Origin: Mesorhizobium sp. CA14
Lineage (GTDB): Bacteria > Pseudomonadota > Alphaproteobacteria > Rhizobiales > Rhizobiaceae
Reading direction: 5' to 3'
Assembly (NCBI RefSeq): GCF_020165195.1
Contig: NZ_JAIUHR010000007.1
Span: forward strand, 62,001 to 126,000
Length of the DNA: 64,000 bases
This document shows positions 18,309 to 27,805 of the stretch, in pieces. The notes under the pieces are model-generated. The model did no database searches and was not told the origin of the DNA. It worked only from the letters and a program-made list of their open reading frames with translations. The position numbers and the translations under genes were made by a program. Numbering within the stretch: position 1 is the first letter of the stretch; every line of letters starts with the position of its first letter.

Positions 18309-18441
18309 CGCATGGTGCCACGGACGGCATGTCCGTGGCTCGCTTTGCTGCCCTCCTCCCTTGCCACTATGTGCGATTTGTGGTCTTGGAGGCGCCAAAG
18401 CGCGGCACGCGCCAGAAAAATCTCATCCGGATCAGTTCATC

Positions 18442-19008
18442 ATGGCCAAGATCAGTGGCAGCGAAATCCGTCCCGGCTACGTCATCGAGCACGATGGCGG
18501 GCTGTGGGTGGCGGTCAAGACCAACACCGTCAAGCCGGGCAAGGGCGGCGCCTACAACCAGGTCGAGCTGAAGAACCTGATCAACGGCACCAAGCTCAAC
18601 GAGCGCTTCCGCTCGGCCGAAACCGTCGAGCAGATCCGGCTCGACCTGAAGGATTTTTCGTTCCTCTACGAGCAGGGCGATGCGCTGGTCTTCATGGACA
18701 CCGAAAGCTACGAGCAGCTCGAGCTGGCGAAGGACTTTGTCGGCGAGCGCGCCGCTTTCCTGCAGGACGGCATGATGGTGACGGTGCAGCTTTATGAGGA
18801 GCGGCCGATCGGCATCTCGCTGCCCGACCAGGTGACACTGACCATCACCGAAGCCGACCCGGTGGTGCGGGGCCAGACCGCAGCATCTTCCTACAAGCCG
18901 GCGGTGCTGGAGAACGGCATCCGCGTGCTGGTGCCACCCTTCATCTCGGCCGGCGAGCGCATCGTCGTCGACACAAACGAAATCACCTACGTGCGCCGCG
19001 CGGATTAA
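18442..19008 (+). CDS. efp: Translation elongation factor P
   Basis: 188 residues from the ATG at 18442 ([20 protein letters not shown]). The three EF-P domains are present. The modified-lysine loop is [10 protein letters not shown] with Lys34, the position that EpmA lysylates in many proteobacteria. EF-P relieves stalling at polyproline, which fits a window with proline-rich proteins such as TolA. An upstream in-frame ATG at 18361 gives a Cys-rich extension with no family similarity. suhB follows after 22 bp. Confidence 0.97.
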   Translation: MAKISGSEIRPGYVIEHDGGLWVAVKTNTVKPGKGGAYNQVELKNLINGTKLNERFRSAETVEQIRLDLKDFSFLYEQGDALVFMDTESYEQLELAKDFVGERAAFLQDGMMVTVQLYEERPIGISLPDQVTLTITEADPVVRGQTAASSYKPAVLENGIRVLVPPFISAGERIVVDTNEITYVRRAD

Positions 19009-19030
19009 CGGCAAAAAAGCAGGAAGAAAA

Positions 19031-19831
19031 ATGGCGCGTTCCGCTCTCCTCAATGTCATGGTCCAGGCCGCGATGAAGGCCGGCCGCTCGCTGTCGCGCG
19101 ACTTCGGCGAGGTGCAGAATCTGCAGGTCTCGATGAAGGGACCGGGCGACTATGTCAGCCAGGCCGACCGCAAGGCCGAAGAGATCGTCTTCGCCGAGCT
19201 GTCGAAGGCGCGGCCGGGCTACGCCTTCCTGATGGAAGAGCGCGGCGCCGTCGAAGGCGAGGACGCCCAGCACCGCTGGATCGTCGATCCGCTCGACGGC
19301 ACCACCAACTTCCTGCACGGCATTCCGCTCTTCTCCGTGTCGATCGCGCTTGAGCGCCAGGGCCAGATCGTCGCCGGCGTCGTCTACAATCCGGCGATGG
19401 ACGAGCTCTACACGGCCGAGCGCGGCGGCGGCGCCTTCATGAACGATCGCCGGCTGCGTGTTGCCGGGCGCTCCAAGCTGACCGACGCCGTGATCGGCTG
19501 CGGCGTGCCGCATCTCGGCCGCGGCCAGCATGGCAATTTCCTGATCGAACTGCGCAATGTCATGGCGGAGGTCTCCGGCGTCCGCCGCCTGGGCTCCGCG
19601 GCGCTCGACCTTGCCTATGTCGCGGCCGGGCGCATGGACGGTTTCTGGGAAACCGGTCTGTCGTCCTGGGATATCGCCGCCGGCATCCTTCTGGTGCGCG
19701 AGGCCGGCGGTTTCGCCTCCGACATGGATGGCGGACAGGACATGCTGGACACTGGCGAGGTCGTCGCCGGCAACGAGTTCATCCAGCGCGCGCTGCTGAA
19801 AACCGTGAAGAAGCCGTTGGCTGCCCGCTGA
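19031..19831 (+). CDS. suhB: Inositol-1-monophosphatase family protein SuhB
   Basis: 266 residues. Metal-binding motifs of the IMPase family are intact: LMEERGAVEG (Glu), WIVDPLDGTTNFLHGIPLFS (Asp pair) and SSWDIAAGILLVREAGG. Members hydrolyse inositol monophosphate, and SuhB also functions with NusA/NusB in rRNA transcription in enterics. It follows efp by 22 bp with AGGAAGAAA before the ATG, so the two are probably one operon. A dispersed repeat lies just downstream. Confidence 0.92.
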   Translation: MARSALLNVMVQAAMKAGRSLSRDFGEVQNLQVSMKGPGDYVSQADRKAEEIVFAELSKARPGYAFLMEERGAVEGEDAQHRWIVDPLDGTTNFLHGIPLFSVSIALERQGQIVAGVVYNPAMDELYTAERGGGAFMNDRRLRVAGRSKLTDAVIGCGVPHLGRGQHGNFLIELRNVMAEVSGVRRLGSAALDLAYVAAGRMDGFWETGLSSWDIAAGILLVREAGGFASDMDGGQDMLDTGEVVAGNEFIQRALLKTVKKPLAAR

Positions 19832-19837
19832 TTAATG

Positions 19838-19985
19838 CATGTCGCCCAGAAGTGTGCAGCGGTTCTGGGACGACGACATGCATCAAAACAAAGACTTAAA
19901 GCGCGTCGCCTGGGTCCGTTCAGCGCGACGCGCCTTGACGCGCCTTAAAGCGTCCTTTGCGCGTCGAAAGGACGCGCGCCTTTAG
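19838..19985. repeat. Dispersed repeat, family C, with extra inverted repeats
   Basis: Starts GCATGTCGCCCAGAAGTGTG, continues CAGCGGTTCTGGGACGACGA and CATGCATCAAAACAAAGACT, then TAAAGCGCGTCGC. It is the same plan as 44671-44763 and 46393-46492. The right part holds nested inverted repeats of GCGCGTC/GACGCGC type (for example AAAGCGTCCTTTGCGCGTCG). No coding frame is convincing here. Confidence 0.75.
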
Positions 19986-20055
19986 TCGCAAAACCGCAAC
20001 CGAAGCTTGAAATACTGGTCCGCGAGCGCCCAGATTAGGCGTTGCAGGATCATTC

Positions 20056-20748
20056 ATGAACGATGCGAGTCCAGATACGAAGCTTGAGATCCCCTTTGTG
20101 GGGCGCTGGCACTATTCGCGCGCCGAAATGATCGCCGACGGCATTGTTCACGCTGTGGGCATCGTGCTGGCGATCGCCGCCGGCTCGGCTTTCCTGGCCT
20201 TGGCCGCCTTCCACTCCGGCCCGGGCGAATATGTCGCCGCCGTGTTCTATGTGGTGTCGCTGCTCACCGTGCTCTCGGTTTCGCTGGCCTATAATCTGTG
20301 GCCGGTGTCTTGGCCGGCGAAATGGATCCTGCGCCGTTTCGATCATGCCGCGATCTATCTTCTGATCGCCGCCACCTACACGCCCTTCCTCGCCCAGCTC
20401 GACAACTCGCCGCTGGCGCTGCCCATGATCGTCGTGGTGTGGAGCGCGGCGGCGGCCGGCATCGCCGTCAAGATGTTCCTGCCCGGCCGCTACGATCGCC
20501 TGGCCATCGTCTTTTATCTCGCCATCGGCTGGAGCGGCGTCGTGCTCGCCGGACCGCTGGTCCAGACGCTGCCGACAACCTCGCTCGCGCTGCTCGTCGC
20601 CGGCGGCATCGTCTATTCCCTGGGCGTCATCTTCTTCGCCTGGAAGGGCCTGCGCTTCCACAATGCCGTCTGGCACGGCTTCGTCGTCACCGGCGCCGGC
20701 CTGCATCTGGCTGCCATGGTCGACTGCCTCGTCGTCAACCGGTTCTAG
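20056..20748 (+). CDS. Hemolysin III / adiponectin-receptor-like membrane protein
   Basis: 230 residues with seven membrane helices. Family landmarks are IADGIVHAVGIVLAIAAG (first conserved His), the SLAYNLWP turn, RRFDHAAIYLLIAATYTPFL with the conserved Asp-His, and the C-terminal FHNAVWHGFVVTGAGLHLAA with two His. Together the histidines and Asp form a zinc site in this superfamily. The cellular role in bacteria is not settled; YqfA-type members affect membrane composition. Confidence 0.87.
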   Translation: MNDASPDTKLEIPFVGRWHYSRAEMIADGIVHAVGIVLAIAAGSAFLALAAFHSGPGEYVAAVFYVVSLLTVLSVSLAYNLWPVSWPAKWILRRFDHAAIYLLIAATYTPFLAQLDNSPLALPMIVVVWSAAAAGIAVKMFLPGRYDRLAIVFYLAIGWSGVVLAGPLVQTLPTTSLALLVAGGIVYSLGVIFFAWKGLRFHNAVWHGFVVTGAGLHLAAMVDCLVVNRF

Positions 20749-20859
20749 GCCTGTGGCGCGGGCCTATCGGGCCATATTGCCAAGCGCCATTCATTTTGGT
20801 CACAATTCCGTTTAAAGTCGCGGCAATTCTGCGGCGGCGGCATCGGAAACGGGGCACGG

Positions 20860-21882
20860 ATGGCTTTTCTCAGATCCTTCGGCAGGCGATCGGACGTCCT
20901 GGTCTATGATCCGCACAAGCTGTCGAGCCCGCAGGTCTTCCTGCTCACCATGGTGATCTTCCTGATCATCGTCGCTTTCATCGCCGCTATCCTCACCCGC
21001 CAGATCTCGACCGCCTTCTCCAGCAATCCGGGCCTCAACGGACTGATTGTCGGCGTGCTGGCGGTCGGCATCCTGCTTGCCTTCGCCCAGGTCGGGCGGC
21101 TGTTTCGCGAGGTGCGCTGGGTCAATTCCTTCCGCGCCGGCTCCGAAACCACCGAGCCGGTGCTTTTGTCGCCGATGAAGGCGATGATCGGCCGCTCGTC
21201 GACGATCGCGTTTTCGACCTCCTCGATGCGCACGATGCTGGATTCCATCGCCACCCGCCTCGACGAGAGCCGCGACACCTCGCGCTATCTGGTCGGCCTG
21301 CTTGTGTTCCTCGGCCTGCTCGGCACCTTCTGGGGCCTGCTCAACACCATCGCCTCGATCCGCGAGACGATCGAGGCGCTGGACCCGGGCACCGGCGATG
21401 CCGCCGCCGTCCTCGACGCGCTGAAACAGGGCCTGTCGGCGCCGCTCGCCGGCATGGGCACCGCGTTTTCGTCCTCGCTGTTCGGCCTTTCGGGCTCCCT
21501 GGTGCTCGGCTTCCTCGACCTGCAGGCCGGCCGCGCCCAGACCCGCTTCTATACCGAGCTTGAGAACTGGCTGTCCTCGGTCACCGATCTGTCATCGGAC
21601 ATCGTCGTGTCAGAGACGTCGAAAGCCACTGAATCCTCCGAGGACATCCGGCTCTTGTCGGAGCGGCTGCGCAGCCTGCAGGAGAATGGCGGCGGCTCCA
21701 ATCCGCGCGTCGCCACCGCCATGGCCAATCTTGCCGACGGCATCTCGGGGCTGGTGAAGAACATGCGCTCCGAGCAGCAGATCATGCGCGACTGGGTTGA
21801 GGCCCAGTCCGACGAGCAGAAGGCCATGCGCAACACGCTGGAAAAGATCGCCGACGCGCTGAAGAAGCAAGGGGTCCACTGA
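20860..21882 (+). CDS. MotA/TolQ/ExbB-like channel subunit, non-flagellar
   Basis: 340 residues. Two helices near residues 26-48 and 58-78 come first; the paired channel helices follow, with LVGLLVFLGLLGTFWGLLNT near 144 and PLAGMGTAFSSSLFGLSGSL continuing VLGFLDL near 195. The LGTFWGLL and GMGTAF segments match the TolQ/MotA channel core. A C-terminal cytoplasmic helical region of about 120 residues (LSERLRSLQENGG, NMRSEQQIMRDWVEAQ) is added. It is 1 bp from the MotB-like gene. It is not the flagellar MotA, which has four helices arranged differently and flagellar neighbours. Confidence 0.82.
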   Translation: MAFLRSFGRRSDVLVYDPHKLSSPQVFLLTMVIFLIIVAFIAAILTRQISTAFSSNPGLNGLIVGVLAVGILLAFAQVGRLFREVRWVNSFRAGSETTEPVLLSPMKAMIGRSSTIAFSTSSMRTMLDSIATRLDESRDTSRYLVGLLVFLGLLGTFWGLLNTIASIRETIEALDPGTGDAAAVLDALKQGLSAPLAGMGTAFSSSLFGLSGSLVLGFLDLQAGRAQTRFYTELENWLSSVTDLSSDIVVSETSKATESSEDIRLLSERLRSLQENGGGSNPRVATAMANLADGISGLVKNMRSEQQIMRDWVEAQSDEQKAMRNTLEKIADALKKQGVH

Positions 21883-21883
21883 C

Positions 21884-22912
21884 GTGGCGCTGGCAAGACG
21901 GCGCACCGACCGCCGCATCGACTATTGGCCGGGCTTCGTCGACGCTTTGTCGACGCTGCTGCTGGCGATCATGTTCCTGCTCACCGTCTTCGTGCTGGCG
22001 CAGTTCCTGCTCAGCCGCGAGATCTCCGGCAAGGACGCGGTGCTGAACCGCCTCAACTCGCAGATCAACGAGCTGACCCAGTTGCTCGCGCTGGAACGCA
22101 CGAACAGCCAGGACAAGGAGGATACGCTCGCCAATCTCCAGGCATCGCTGTCGGCCGCGCAGGCCGAAAAGAGCCGCCTCGAACAATTGCTGGCGCAGGG
22201 CGCCGGCGCCGGCGACGCGGCCAACAAACGGGCGGACCAGCTTTCGGGCGAGCTCAGCAACCAGCGCCAGATCAGCCAGCAGGCACTGAGCCAGGTCGAG
22301 ATCCTCAACCAGCAGATCGCGGCGCTGCGCAAGCAGATCGGCGCGCTGGAAGACGCGCTCAACGTCTCCGAGCAGCGCGACCGCGACTCCAACACCAAGA
22401 TCGCCGATCTCGGCCGCCGCCTGAATGTCGCGCTGGCGCAGCGCGTGCAGGAGCTCAACCGCTACCGCTCCGACTTCTTCGGTCGCCTGCGCGAGATCCT
22501 CGCCGACCGCGAGAACATCCGTATCGTCGGCGACCGTTTCGTCTTCCAGTCGGAGGTCCTGTTCCCGACCGGCTCCGATGTGATCAACGACGCCGGCAAG
22601 GTCGAGATGAAGAAGCTCGCCGACGCCATCATCGAGTTGCAGAAGGAGATCCCGCCCGAGATCAGCTGGGTGCTGCGTGTCGACGGCCATACCGACAACA
22701 AGCCGCTCTCCGGCACCGGCCGCTATCGCGACAATTGGGAATTGTCGACCGCGCGCGCTACCTCGGTGGTGAAGTTTCTGATCGAGAACGGCGTGCCCGC
22801 CAACCGGCTGGTGGCCGCCGGCTTCGGCGAGTTCCAGCCGCTCGATCCTGCCGACACCGACGAGGCGCGCAGCAAGAACCGCCGCATCGAACTGAAGCTC
22901 ACCGAACGGTGA
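21884..22912 (+). CDS. MotB-like protein with coiled coil and OmpA peptidoglycan-binding domain
   Basis: 342 residues beginning with GTG at 21884. The single membrane helix GFVDALSTLLLAIMFLLTVF contains Asp20, aligned with the proton-carrying Asp of MotB. A long coiled coil follows (about residues 50-190: ELTQLLALERTNSQ, QISQQALSQVEILNQQIAAL). The OmpA-like domain comes last (FPTGSDVINDAGK, LRVDGHTDNKPL, LSTARATSVVKFLIENGVPA, SKNRRIELKL). It should form a proton-driven stator-like complex with the preceding protein, anchored to peptidoglycan. Confidence 0.85.
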   Translation: MALARRRTDRRIDYWPGFVDALSTLLLAIMFLLTVFVLAQFLLSREISGKDAVLNRLNSQINELTQLLALERTNSQDKEDTLANLQASLSAAQAEKSRLEQLLAQGAGAGDAANKRADQLSGELSNQRQISQQALSQVEILNQQIAALRKQIGALEDALNVSEQRDRDSNTKIADLGRRLNVALAQRVQELNRYRSDFFGRLREILADRENIRIVGDRFVFQSEVLFPTGSDVINDAGKVEMKKLADAIIELQKEIPPEISWVLRVDGHTDNKPLSGTGRYRDNWELSTARATSVVKFLIENGVPANRLVAAGFGEFQPLDPADTDEARSKNRRIELKLTER

Positions 22913-23164
22913 GCTATTATCACGCCAAGTCACAGGAAATTGTTTGTCGACTGAATACTTAGAGTGCCAAGTCACGTCGACAAGGCCTGAAAACATTATC
23001 TTTTTTTAATTACACATCGCAAATCGACGCACCTAATTTGCTGCGCAGGGCCGGGGACCGCCGGCGATGCCTCCCATCGCGACGCGACGGAACTGGACGG
23101 CCCCTGAACGTCGGAAGGCAATGCGGCATGACCGCTACCCTTCCCTATCGGAGGATGCGCCGCC
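22913..23164. other. Intergenic region, no gene seen
   Basis: About 250 bp after the MotB-like gene. It has an AT-rich patch at 22993-23012 (TTATCTTTTTTTAATTACAC) that may hold a promoter for the small exported protein downstream. I see no convincing RNA or ORF. Confidence 0.4.
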
Positions 23165-23590
23165 ATGCGCGCTTCAACATCTCTCAAGACTGTAACCCTG
23201 GCTGCCGCGCTGATCGCGGCCCCGCTCGCCGGCGCCTACGCGGCCGGGCACCACAAGGGGCTTCTCGACGCGACCGCTCCAGCCGATTTCATCGGACCGC
23301 GCGTGAGCGGTCTGATCGATCAGGTCCAGGGCGTGGATCAGGGTATCACCGACGCCCGGCAGGCAAACAACATTTCGGCTGCCGAAGCGCAGCGACTGCA
23401 TATGCGCACCGCGCATATCAGCCAGGCCGCGGAGCATGTCGCGGTGTCGGATCACGGCAGGATACCGTCCGCGCAATATCATGAGCTGCTGCGCCGCCTC
23501 GACAATGTCGACCAGAGACTGATGAACGACACCGGCAGCGGCATCATGATGGGCGATGGCTCCGACGGCGGCAATTACCCGAACGGCTGA
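23165..23590 (+). CDS. Small exported protein of unknown function
   Basis: 141 residues with a signal peptide (SLKTVTLAAALIAAPLAGAYA) and a mature helical part containing INSAAEAQ-like helices (NISAAEAQRLHMRTAHISQA) and LLRRLDNVDQRLMNDTGSG. I do not recognise a characterised family. GGAGG lies about 10 bp before the ATG. Similar small periplasmic proteins occur in rhizobia, but no role can be read from the sequence. Confidence 0.7.
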   Translation: MRASTSLKTVTLAAALIAAPLAGAYAAGHHKGLLDATAPADFIGPRVSGLIDQVQGVDQGITDARQANNISAAEAQRLHMRTAHISQAAEHVAVSDHGRIPSAQYHELLRRLDNVDQRLMNDTGSGIMMGDGSDGGNYPNG

Positions 23591-23678
23591 CCTCTTCGGA
23601 GGAACGAAAGGCACCTCCTGGCGCCCGCGGGACCTGGCCCCAAGGGCGTCCTTTTTCGATAACGTCCTGCTTCGATTG

Positions 23679-23780
23679 GAGCAATTCCAGGAAAAGTGCG
23701 GGCGGTTTTCCGTCCGGAATTGCGTGAAAACAAAGAGATAGAGCGGTTCGGCGTTTCCATGAGACCGGTGAAACGCTCTA
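23679..23780. repeat. Dispersed repeat, family B, full copy
   Basis: A full unit: GAGCAATTCCAGGAAAAGTG, CGGGCGGTTTTCCGTCCGGA, ATTGCGTGAAAACAAAGAGA, TAGAGCGGTTCGGCGTTTCC, then GTGAAACGCTCTA. Internal inverted repeats are AATTCC/GGAATT and CGTTTCC/GGTGAAACG. The terminal CTA, read on the minus strand, is the stop codon of the DUF1304 gene. Confidence 0.88.
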
Positions 23781-24131
23781 TAGGCCGAGCCAAAGCGCGA
23801 TGATGGCGAGCACCGCCGGCGCCGTCTGGATGAACAGTATCTTGCGGCCGACGGTCGCCGCGCCGTAGAGGCCGGCGATGGCGACGCAGAGCAGGAAGAA
23901 CATCTTGATCTGAAACCCGCCGGCGCCGAGATAGAGACCCCAGATCAGGCCCGCGGCGAGGAAGCCGTTATAGAGGCCCTGGTTGGCGGCAAACACCTTC
24001 GAGGCGCTGGCGAATTCCGGCGTCAGCCCGAACGCCTTGCGGCCGCGCGGCGTATCCCACAGCACCATCTCCAGATAGACGATATAGCAATGGATCAGCG
24101 CCACCAGCCCGACCAGGATATTGCTGATCAT
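23778..24131 (-). CDS. DUF1304-family membrane protein
   Basis: 117 residues from the ATG at 24131 with four membrane helices: ISNILVGLVALIHCYIVYLE, GLYNGFLAAGLIWGLYLGAG, MFFLLCVAIAGLYGAAT and the C-terminal TAPAVLAIIALWLGL. The pattern HCYIVYLEMVLWDTPRGRKA and FAANQGLYNGFLAAGL matches DUF1304. Function unknown. The stop codon is supplied by the end of a dispersed repeat. It is divergent from the carboxypeptidase gene. Confidence 0.85.
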   Translation of the reverse strand: MISNILVGLVALIHCYIVYLEMVLWDTPRGRKAFGLTPEFASASKVFAANQGLYNGFLAAGLIWGLYLGAGGFQIKMFFLLCVAIAGLYGAATVGRKILFIQTAPAVLAIIALWLGL

Positions 24132-24276
24132 TGTCCCCTCCGCTCGTCGGATAAGCATTGACGATACGTCGACGCCGCCGCGCAGGATAGGCCGACCCTG
24201 GCCTTGCCGACCAGGGTTGCCAAGCTTCGCGCCTTGGTATCTTTTCGCGCCAGCCCATTTACAGCCGGAACCCATC

Positions 24277-25761
24277 ATGTCCTTCCAGAAACTCGACCAA
24301 CTCGGCCACAAGCTCGAAGCGCTCGAGCATGCTTTGGCCATTCTCGGCGCCGACGAGGCGACGCATATGGCGGTCGGCGGCGGCGAAAAGCGCGCCGAGG
24401 CGATGTCCTTGCTTGCCGGTATGCTGCACGCCCAAGCGACCGCGCCGGAAATCGGCGACTGGATCGCCGCCGCCGAGGCCGAGCCGCTGAACGACGAGCA
24501 ACAGGCGGCGGTCAGGGAACTGCGTCGCCAATACACCAACCTCACCTGCCTGCCTGTCGAATTCGTCGAGCGCCAGACGGTGGCGCGCATGCGCTCCGAG
24601 CAGCTCTGGCGCGACCTGCGCGCCAAGAACGACTGGGCGGGCTTCCTGCCGGCGCTGGAAGGCGTCGTGACCCTGGTGCGCGAGGAAGCCGCCTTGCGCG
24701 CCGAAGCGCTCAGCCTGGCCCCCTATGACGCGCTGATGGAGCAGTACGATCCCGGCAACCGCGCCGCCGACATCACGCCGGTGTTTGCCGAGCTGAAGGC
24801 CTTTCTCAAGGATTTCCTGCCGCATGCGCTGGCCGTGCAGGATGCGCGGCTGGCGAAACACCCGCTGAAGCCGCTCTCCGGCAGCTACGCCATTGACCGG
24901 CAGCGCGAGCTTGGCCTTGCCATGATGGCGGCCGTCGGCTTCGACCTCACCCATGGCTCGCTCTCCGTGTCGCACCATCCCTTCTGCGGCGGTGTGCCGA
25001 CCGATGTGCGCATCACCACCCGCTACAAGACCTCCGACTTCCTTTCGGCGCTGATGGGCGTGCTGCACGAGACCGGCCACGCCCTCTACGAGCAGAACCT
25101 GCCGAAAGCCTGGTCGCATTGGCCGCTCGGCAAGGCGCGCGGCATGGCCGTGCATGAAAGCCAGAGCCTGTTCGTCGAGAAGCAGATCGGCCGCAATCCG
25201 GCCTTCTGGCGTTGGGCGCTGCCGGTGGTCGAAAAACATCTCGGCGAAGCCTGGTCGATCGATAACATCCTGCCGCATGTCCACCATGTCGAGCGCGGCC
25301 TGATCCGCGTCGATGCCGACGAGGTCACCTATCCGCTGCATGTCGTCCTGCGCTACGAACTTGAGCAGGAGCTCGTGTCTGCCCGGCTGGAGGTCGCCGA
25401 CCTGCCGGAGGCATGGGATGCCAAGATGCGCGACTATCTCGGCCTCTCGACCATCGACAACCCGGCCGACGGCCCGATGCAGGATGTGCACTGGCCGGGC
25501 GCCGCCTTCGGCTATTTCCCCTCCTACACGCTGGGCGCCATGATGGCCGCGCAGCAATGGGCGGCTCTGACCAGGGAGCATCCGTCCGCCGACGAGGACC
25601 TCGCCAAGGGCGATTTCAGCGCCATCAACGAGTGGCGTCGCGCAAAGATCTGGTCGCAGGGCTCGCGCTGGTCGACGCCGGACCTGCTCGAGCGCGCCAC
25701 CGGCGAGAAGCTCAACGCTTCTTATTTCACCGAACATCTGCGCAAGCGCTACGGGAACTGA
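24277..25761 (+). CDS. M32-family metallocarboxypeptidase (Taq type)
   Basis: 494 residues from the ATG at 24277. The zinc site HETGH is at residues 264-268, with the third ligand Glu in AVHESQSLFVEKQIG near 294. Other family motifs are present: GVPTDVRITTRY, LPHVHHVERGLIRVDADEVTY and PLHVVLRYELEQEL. These cytoplasmic dimeric enzymes remove C-terminal residues with broad specificity. The length is normal for M32. An in-frame ORF extension to 24121 has no family character. Confidence 0.92.
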   Translation: MSFQKLDQLGHKLEALEHALAILGADEATHMAVGGGEKRAEAMSLLAGMLHAQATAPEIGDWIAAAEAEPLNDEQQAAVRELRRQYTNLTCLPVEFVERQTVARMRSEQLWRDLRAKNDWAGFLPALEGVVTLVREEAALRAEALSLAPYDALMEQYDPGNRAADITPVFAELKAFLKDFLPHALAVQDARLAKHPLKPLSGSYAIDRQRELGLAMMAAVGFDLTHGSLSVSHHPFCGGVPTDVRITTRYKTSDFLSALMGVLHETGHALYEQNLPKAWSHWPLGKARGMAVHESQSLFVEKQIGRNPAFWRWALPVVEKHLGEAWSIDNILPHVHHVERGLIRVDADEVTYPLHVVLRYELEQELVSARLEVADLPEAWDAKMRDYLGLSTIDNPADGPMQDVHWPGAAFGYFPSYTLGAMMAAQQWAALTREHPSADEDLAKGDFSAINEWRRAKIWSQGSRWSTPDLLERATGEKLNASYFTEHLRKRYGN

Positions 25762-25796
25762 CTCGCGGCAGGTCGAAACCAGCTGGGTACGCGTGC

Positions 25797-27599
25797 CTAC
25801 TCCGCCGCGCCCTTGAAGGCGCTGGCTCCCGTCTCGAACTGCAGCTTGGCGAGTCGCGTGTAGATGCCGCCCTTGGCGACCAGGCTCTGATGCGTGCCTT
25901 CCTCGACGATGCGCCCGCCGTCCATGACCAGGATGCGGTCGGCCTTGAGCACCGTCGCCAGCCGGTGCGCGATGACGATGGTGGTGCGGCCGCGCATCAG
26001 CCGCTCCAGCGCCTTTTGCACCAGCGTCTCGCTCTCGGCGTCGAGCGCCGAGGTCGCTTCGTCGAGCAGGAGGATCGGCGCGTCGCGCAGGATGGCGCGG
26101 GCGATCGCGATGCGCTGACGCTGGCCGCCGGACAGCGTCACGCCGCGCTCGCCCACCTGGCTGTCATAGCCCTTGTCGAGCCTGGCGATGAATTCATCCG
26201 CTAGGGCCGCCTTGGCCGCGGCCTCGATCTCGGCGTCGCTGGCGCCCTGCCTGCCGAAGCCGATATTGTCGGCAGCACTTGCCGCGAAGATTGTGACGTC
26301 CTGCGGCACGATCGCGATGCGTTGGCGGATGGCGGCCGGATCAGCCTCGCGCACATTGACGCCGTCGATGACGACGCGGCCGCTCTCGGGGTCGTAGAAG
26401 CGCAGGATCAGCGAGAAGACGGTGCTTTTTCCCGCGCCTGAAGGCCCGACGATCGCCACCGTCTCGCCCGGCTTCACCTGGAAGCTCAGGCCATGTACCG
26501 CGGCGCGGTCCGGCCGCGCCGGATAGGAGAAGGAGACGTCGTCGAAGCTGATCGCGCCCTTGGCCGTGGCCGGCAACGGAATGGGATTGGCAGGCCGCTG
26601 GATTGTCGGCGTCTCGGCCAGGATCTCGGTCAGCCGCTCGGCGGCACCCGCCGCCTGCGACAGCTCGCTCCACACCTCCGACAGCGCGCCGAGCGCGCCG
26701 GCGGCAAACACCGAATAGAGCAGGAACTGGCCGAGCGTGCCCGGCGACATCGTGCCGGCAAGCACGTCGCGCGAGCCGAACCACAACACCGCCACTACCG
26801 AAGAGAAAATCATGAAGATGGCGAAGAAGGTCAGGAACGAGCGCGCGAACACCGAGGCCCGCGCCGCCTCAAAGGCAGCGTCGACGGCGTCCGCAAAACG
26901 GCCGGTGACCAGCTTCTCGTTGGTGAAGGCCTGCAGCGTGCGCACCGCGCCGATCTGCTCGCTGGCATAGGCGGTGGCTTCGGCGAGCGTATCTTGCGCT
27001 TGCCGGGACTTGCGCCGCACCGAGCGGCCGAAGGCGACCAGCGGCAGCACGATCACCGGGATTGCTGCAATGACCAGGCCGGAGAGTTTTGGGCTGGTGA
27101 CGACCATCATCGCCACCGCGCCGAGGCCCAGGATCAAGTTGCGCAGCGCGACCGAGGCGGTGGCGCCGACAGCCGACTTCACCTGGGTGGTGTCGGCGGC
27201 AAGCCGCGACACGATTTCTCCCGAATGCGCGCGATCGAAGAAGGCGGGCGACAATGTCGTGACATGGGAGAAAACGTCGCGGCGAATGTCGGCGACGACC
27301 CGCTCGCCGAGCGTGATGACGAAATAGTAGCGGCTGGCCGAGGCGGCCGCCAGCAGCGCCGCCATCGCCACCAGGGCGGCGAAATACTCGGCGATGAAGG
27401 TGGAGCTCGACGCCTGGAAACCGTGATCGATCATGCGCCGCACGGCCATCGGCAGGGCAAGCGTGGTCACTGCCGCCACGATCAGCGAGATGATGGCGCC
27501 TATTACCAGCTTCCGGTAGCGGGTAACGTACGGAAAGAGGCTGCGGAGCGGCCGGACCGAGCGTCTGCGCTCGCTTGCGCTGCCACCGATTTCCGCCAT
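25797..27599 (-). CDS. ABC exporter, fused permease and ATPase
   Basis: 600 residues from the ATG at 27599 (AGAGGAAA upstream). The six-helix exporter domain occupies about residues 1-310, with the coupling-helix region ERVVADIRRDVFSHV. The ATPase has Walker A VGPSGAGKSTVFSL, Q-loop VPQDVTIFA, signature LSGGQRQRIAIARA and Walker B ILLLDEATSALDAES, with the H-loop in IVIAHRLATV. It resembles the MsbA/LmrA and heavy-metal or multidrug half-transporters and should work as a homodimer. The substrate is not readable. It is convergent with the carboxypeptidase gene 35 bp away. Confidence 0.9.
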   Translation of the reverse strand: MAEIGGSASERRRSVRPLRSLFPYVTRYRKLVIGAIISLIVAAVTTLALPMAVRRMIDHGFQASSSTFIAEYFAALVAMAALLAAASASRYYFVITLGERVVADIRRDVFSHVTTLSPAFFDRAHSGEIVSRLAADTTQVKSAVGATASVALRNLILGLGAVAMMVVTSPKLSGLVIAAIPVIVLPLVAFGRSVRRKSRQAQDTLAEATAYASEQIGAVRTLQAFTNEKLVTGRFADAVDAAFEAARASVFARSFLTFFAIFMIFSSVVAVLWFGSRDVLAGTMSPGTLGQFLLYSVFAAGALGALSEVWSELSQAAGAAERLTEILAETPTIQRPANPIPLPATAKGAISFDDVSFSYPARPDRAAVHGLSFQVKPGETVAIVGPSGAGKSTVFSLILRFYDPESGRVVIDGVNVREADPAAIRQRIAIVPQDVTIFAASAADNIGFGRQGASDAEIEAAAKAALADEFIARLDKGYDSQVGERGVTLSGGQRQRIAIARAILRDAPILLLDEATSALDAESETLVQKALERLMRGRTTIVIAHRLATVLKADRILVMDGGRIVEEGTHQSLVAKGGIYTRLAKLQFETGASAFKGAAE

Positions 27600-27805
27600 G
27601 AGCGTTTCCTCTGGCCGATTGGCGGGACCGCGCTTCAATATGCGCCCGCCGCGGCCTTGTGATTCAATTCCGGCTGATGTATAGGCTCGCCGACCGTTTT
27701 AGAAGCCGTGGCTTTTCATTAGCTGCGGCTTCGAGTTTTAAAAAGGGGCGCATCGACGCAGGCCTTTAGGCCCGTTGCCAGCGCCGGCAGCCAGGAAACA
27801 CGACA

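Noticed and set aside
20860-22912. Zorya-type antiphage system
   Set aside because: Only a ZorAB-like pair is present. No ZorC, ZorD or ZorE, helicase or nuclease gene lies within reach, so a defence call is not supported.
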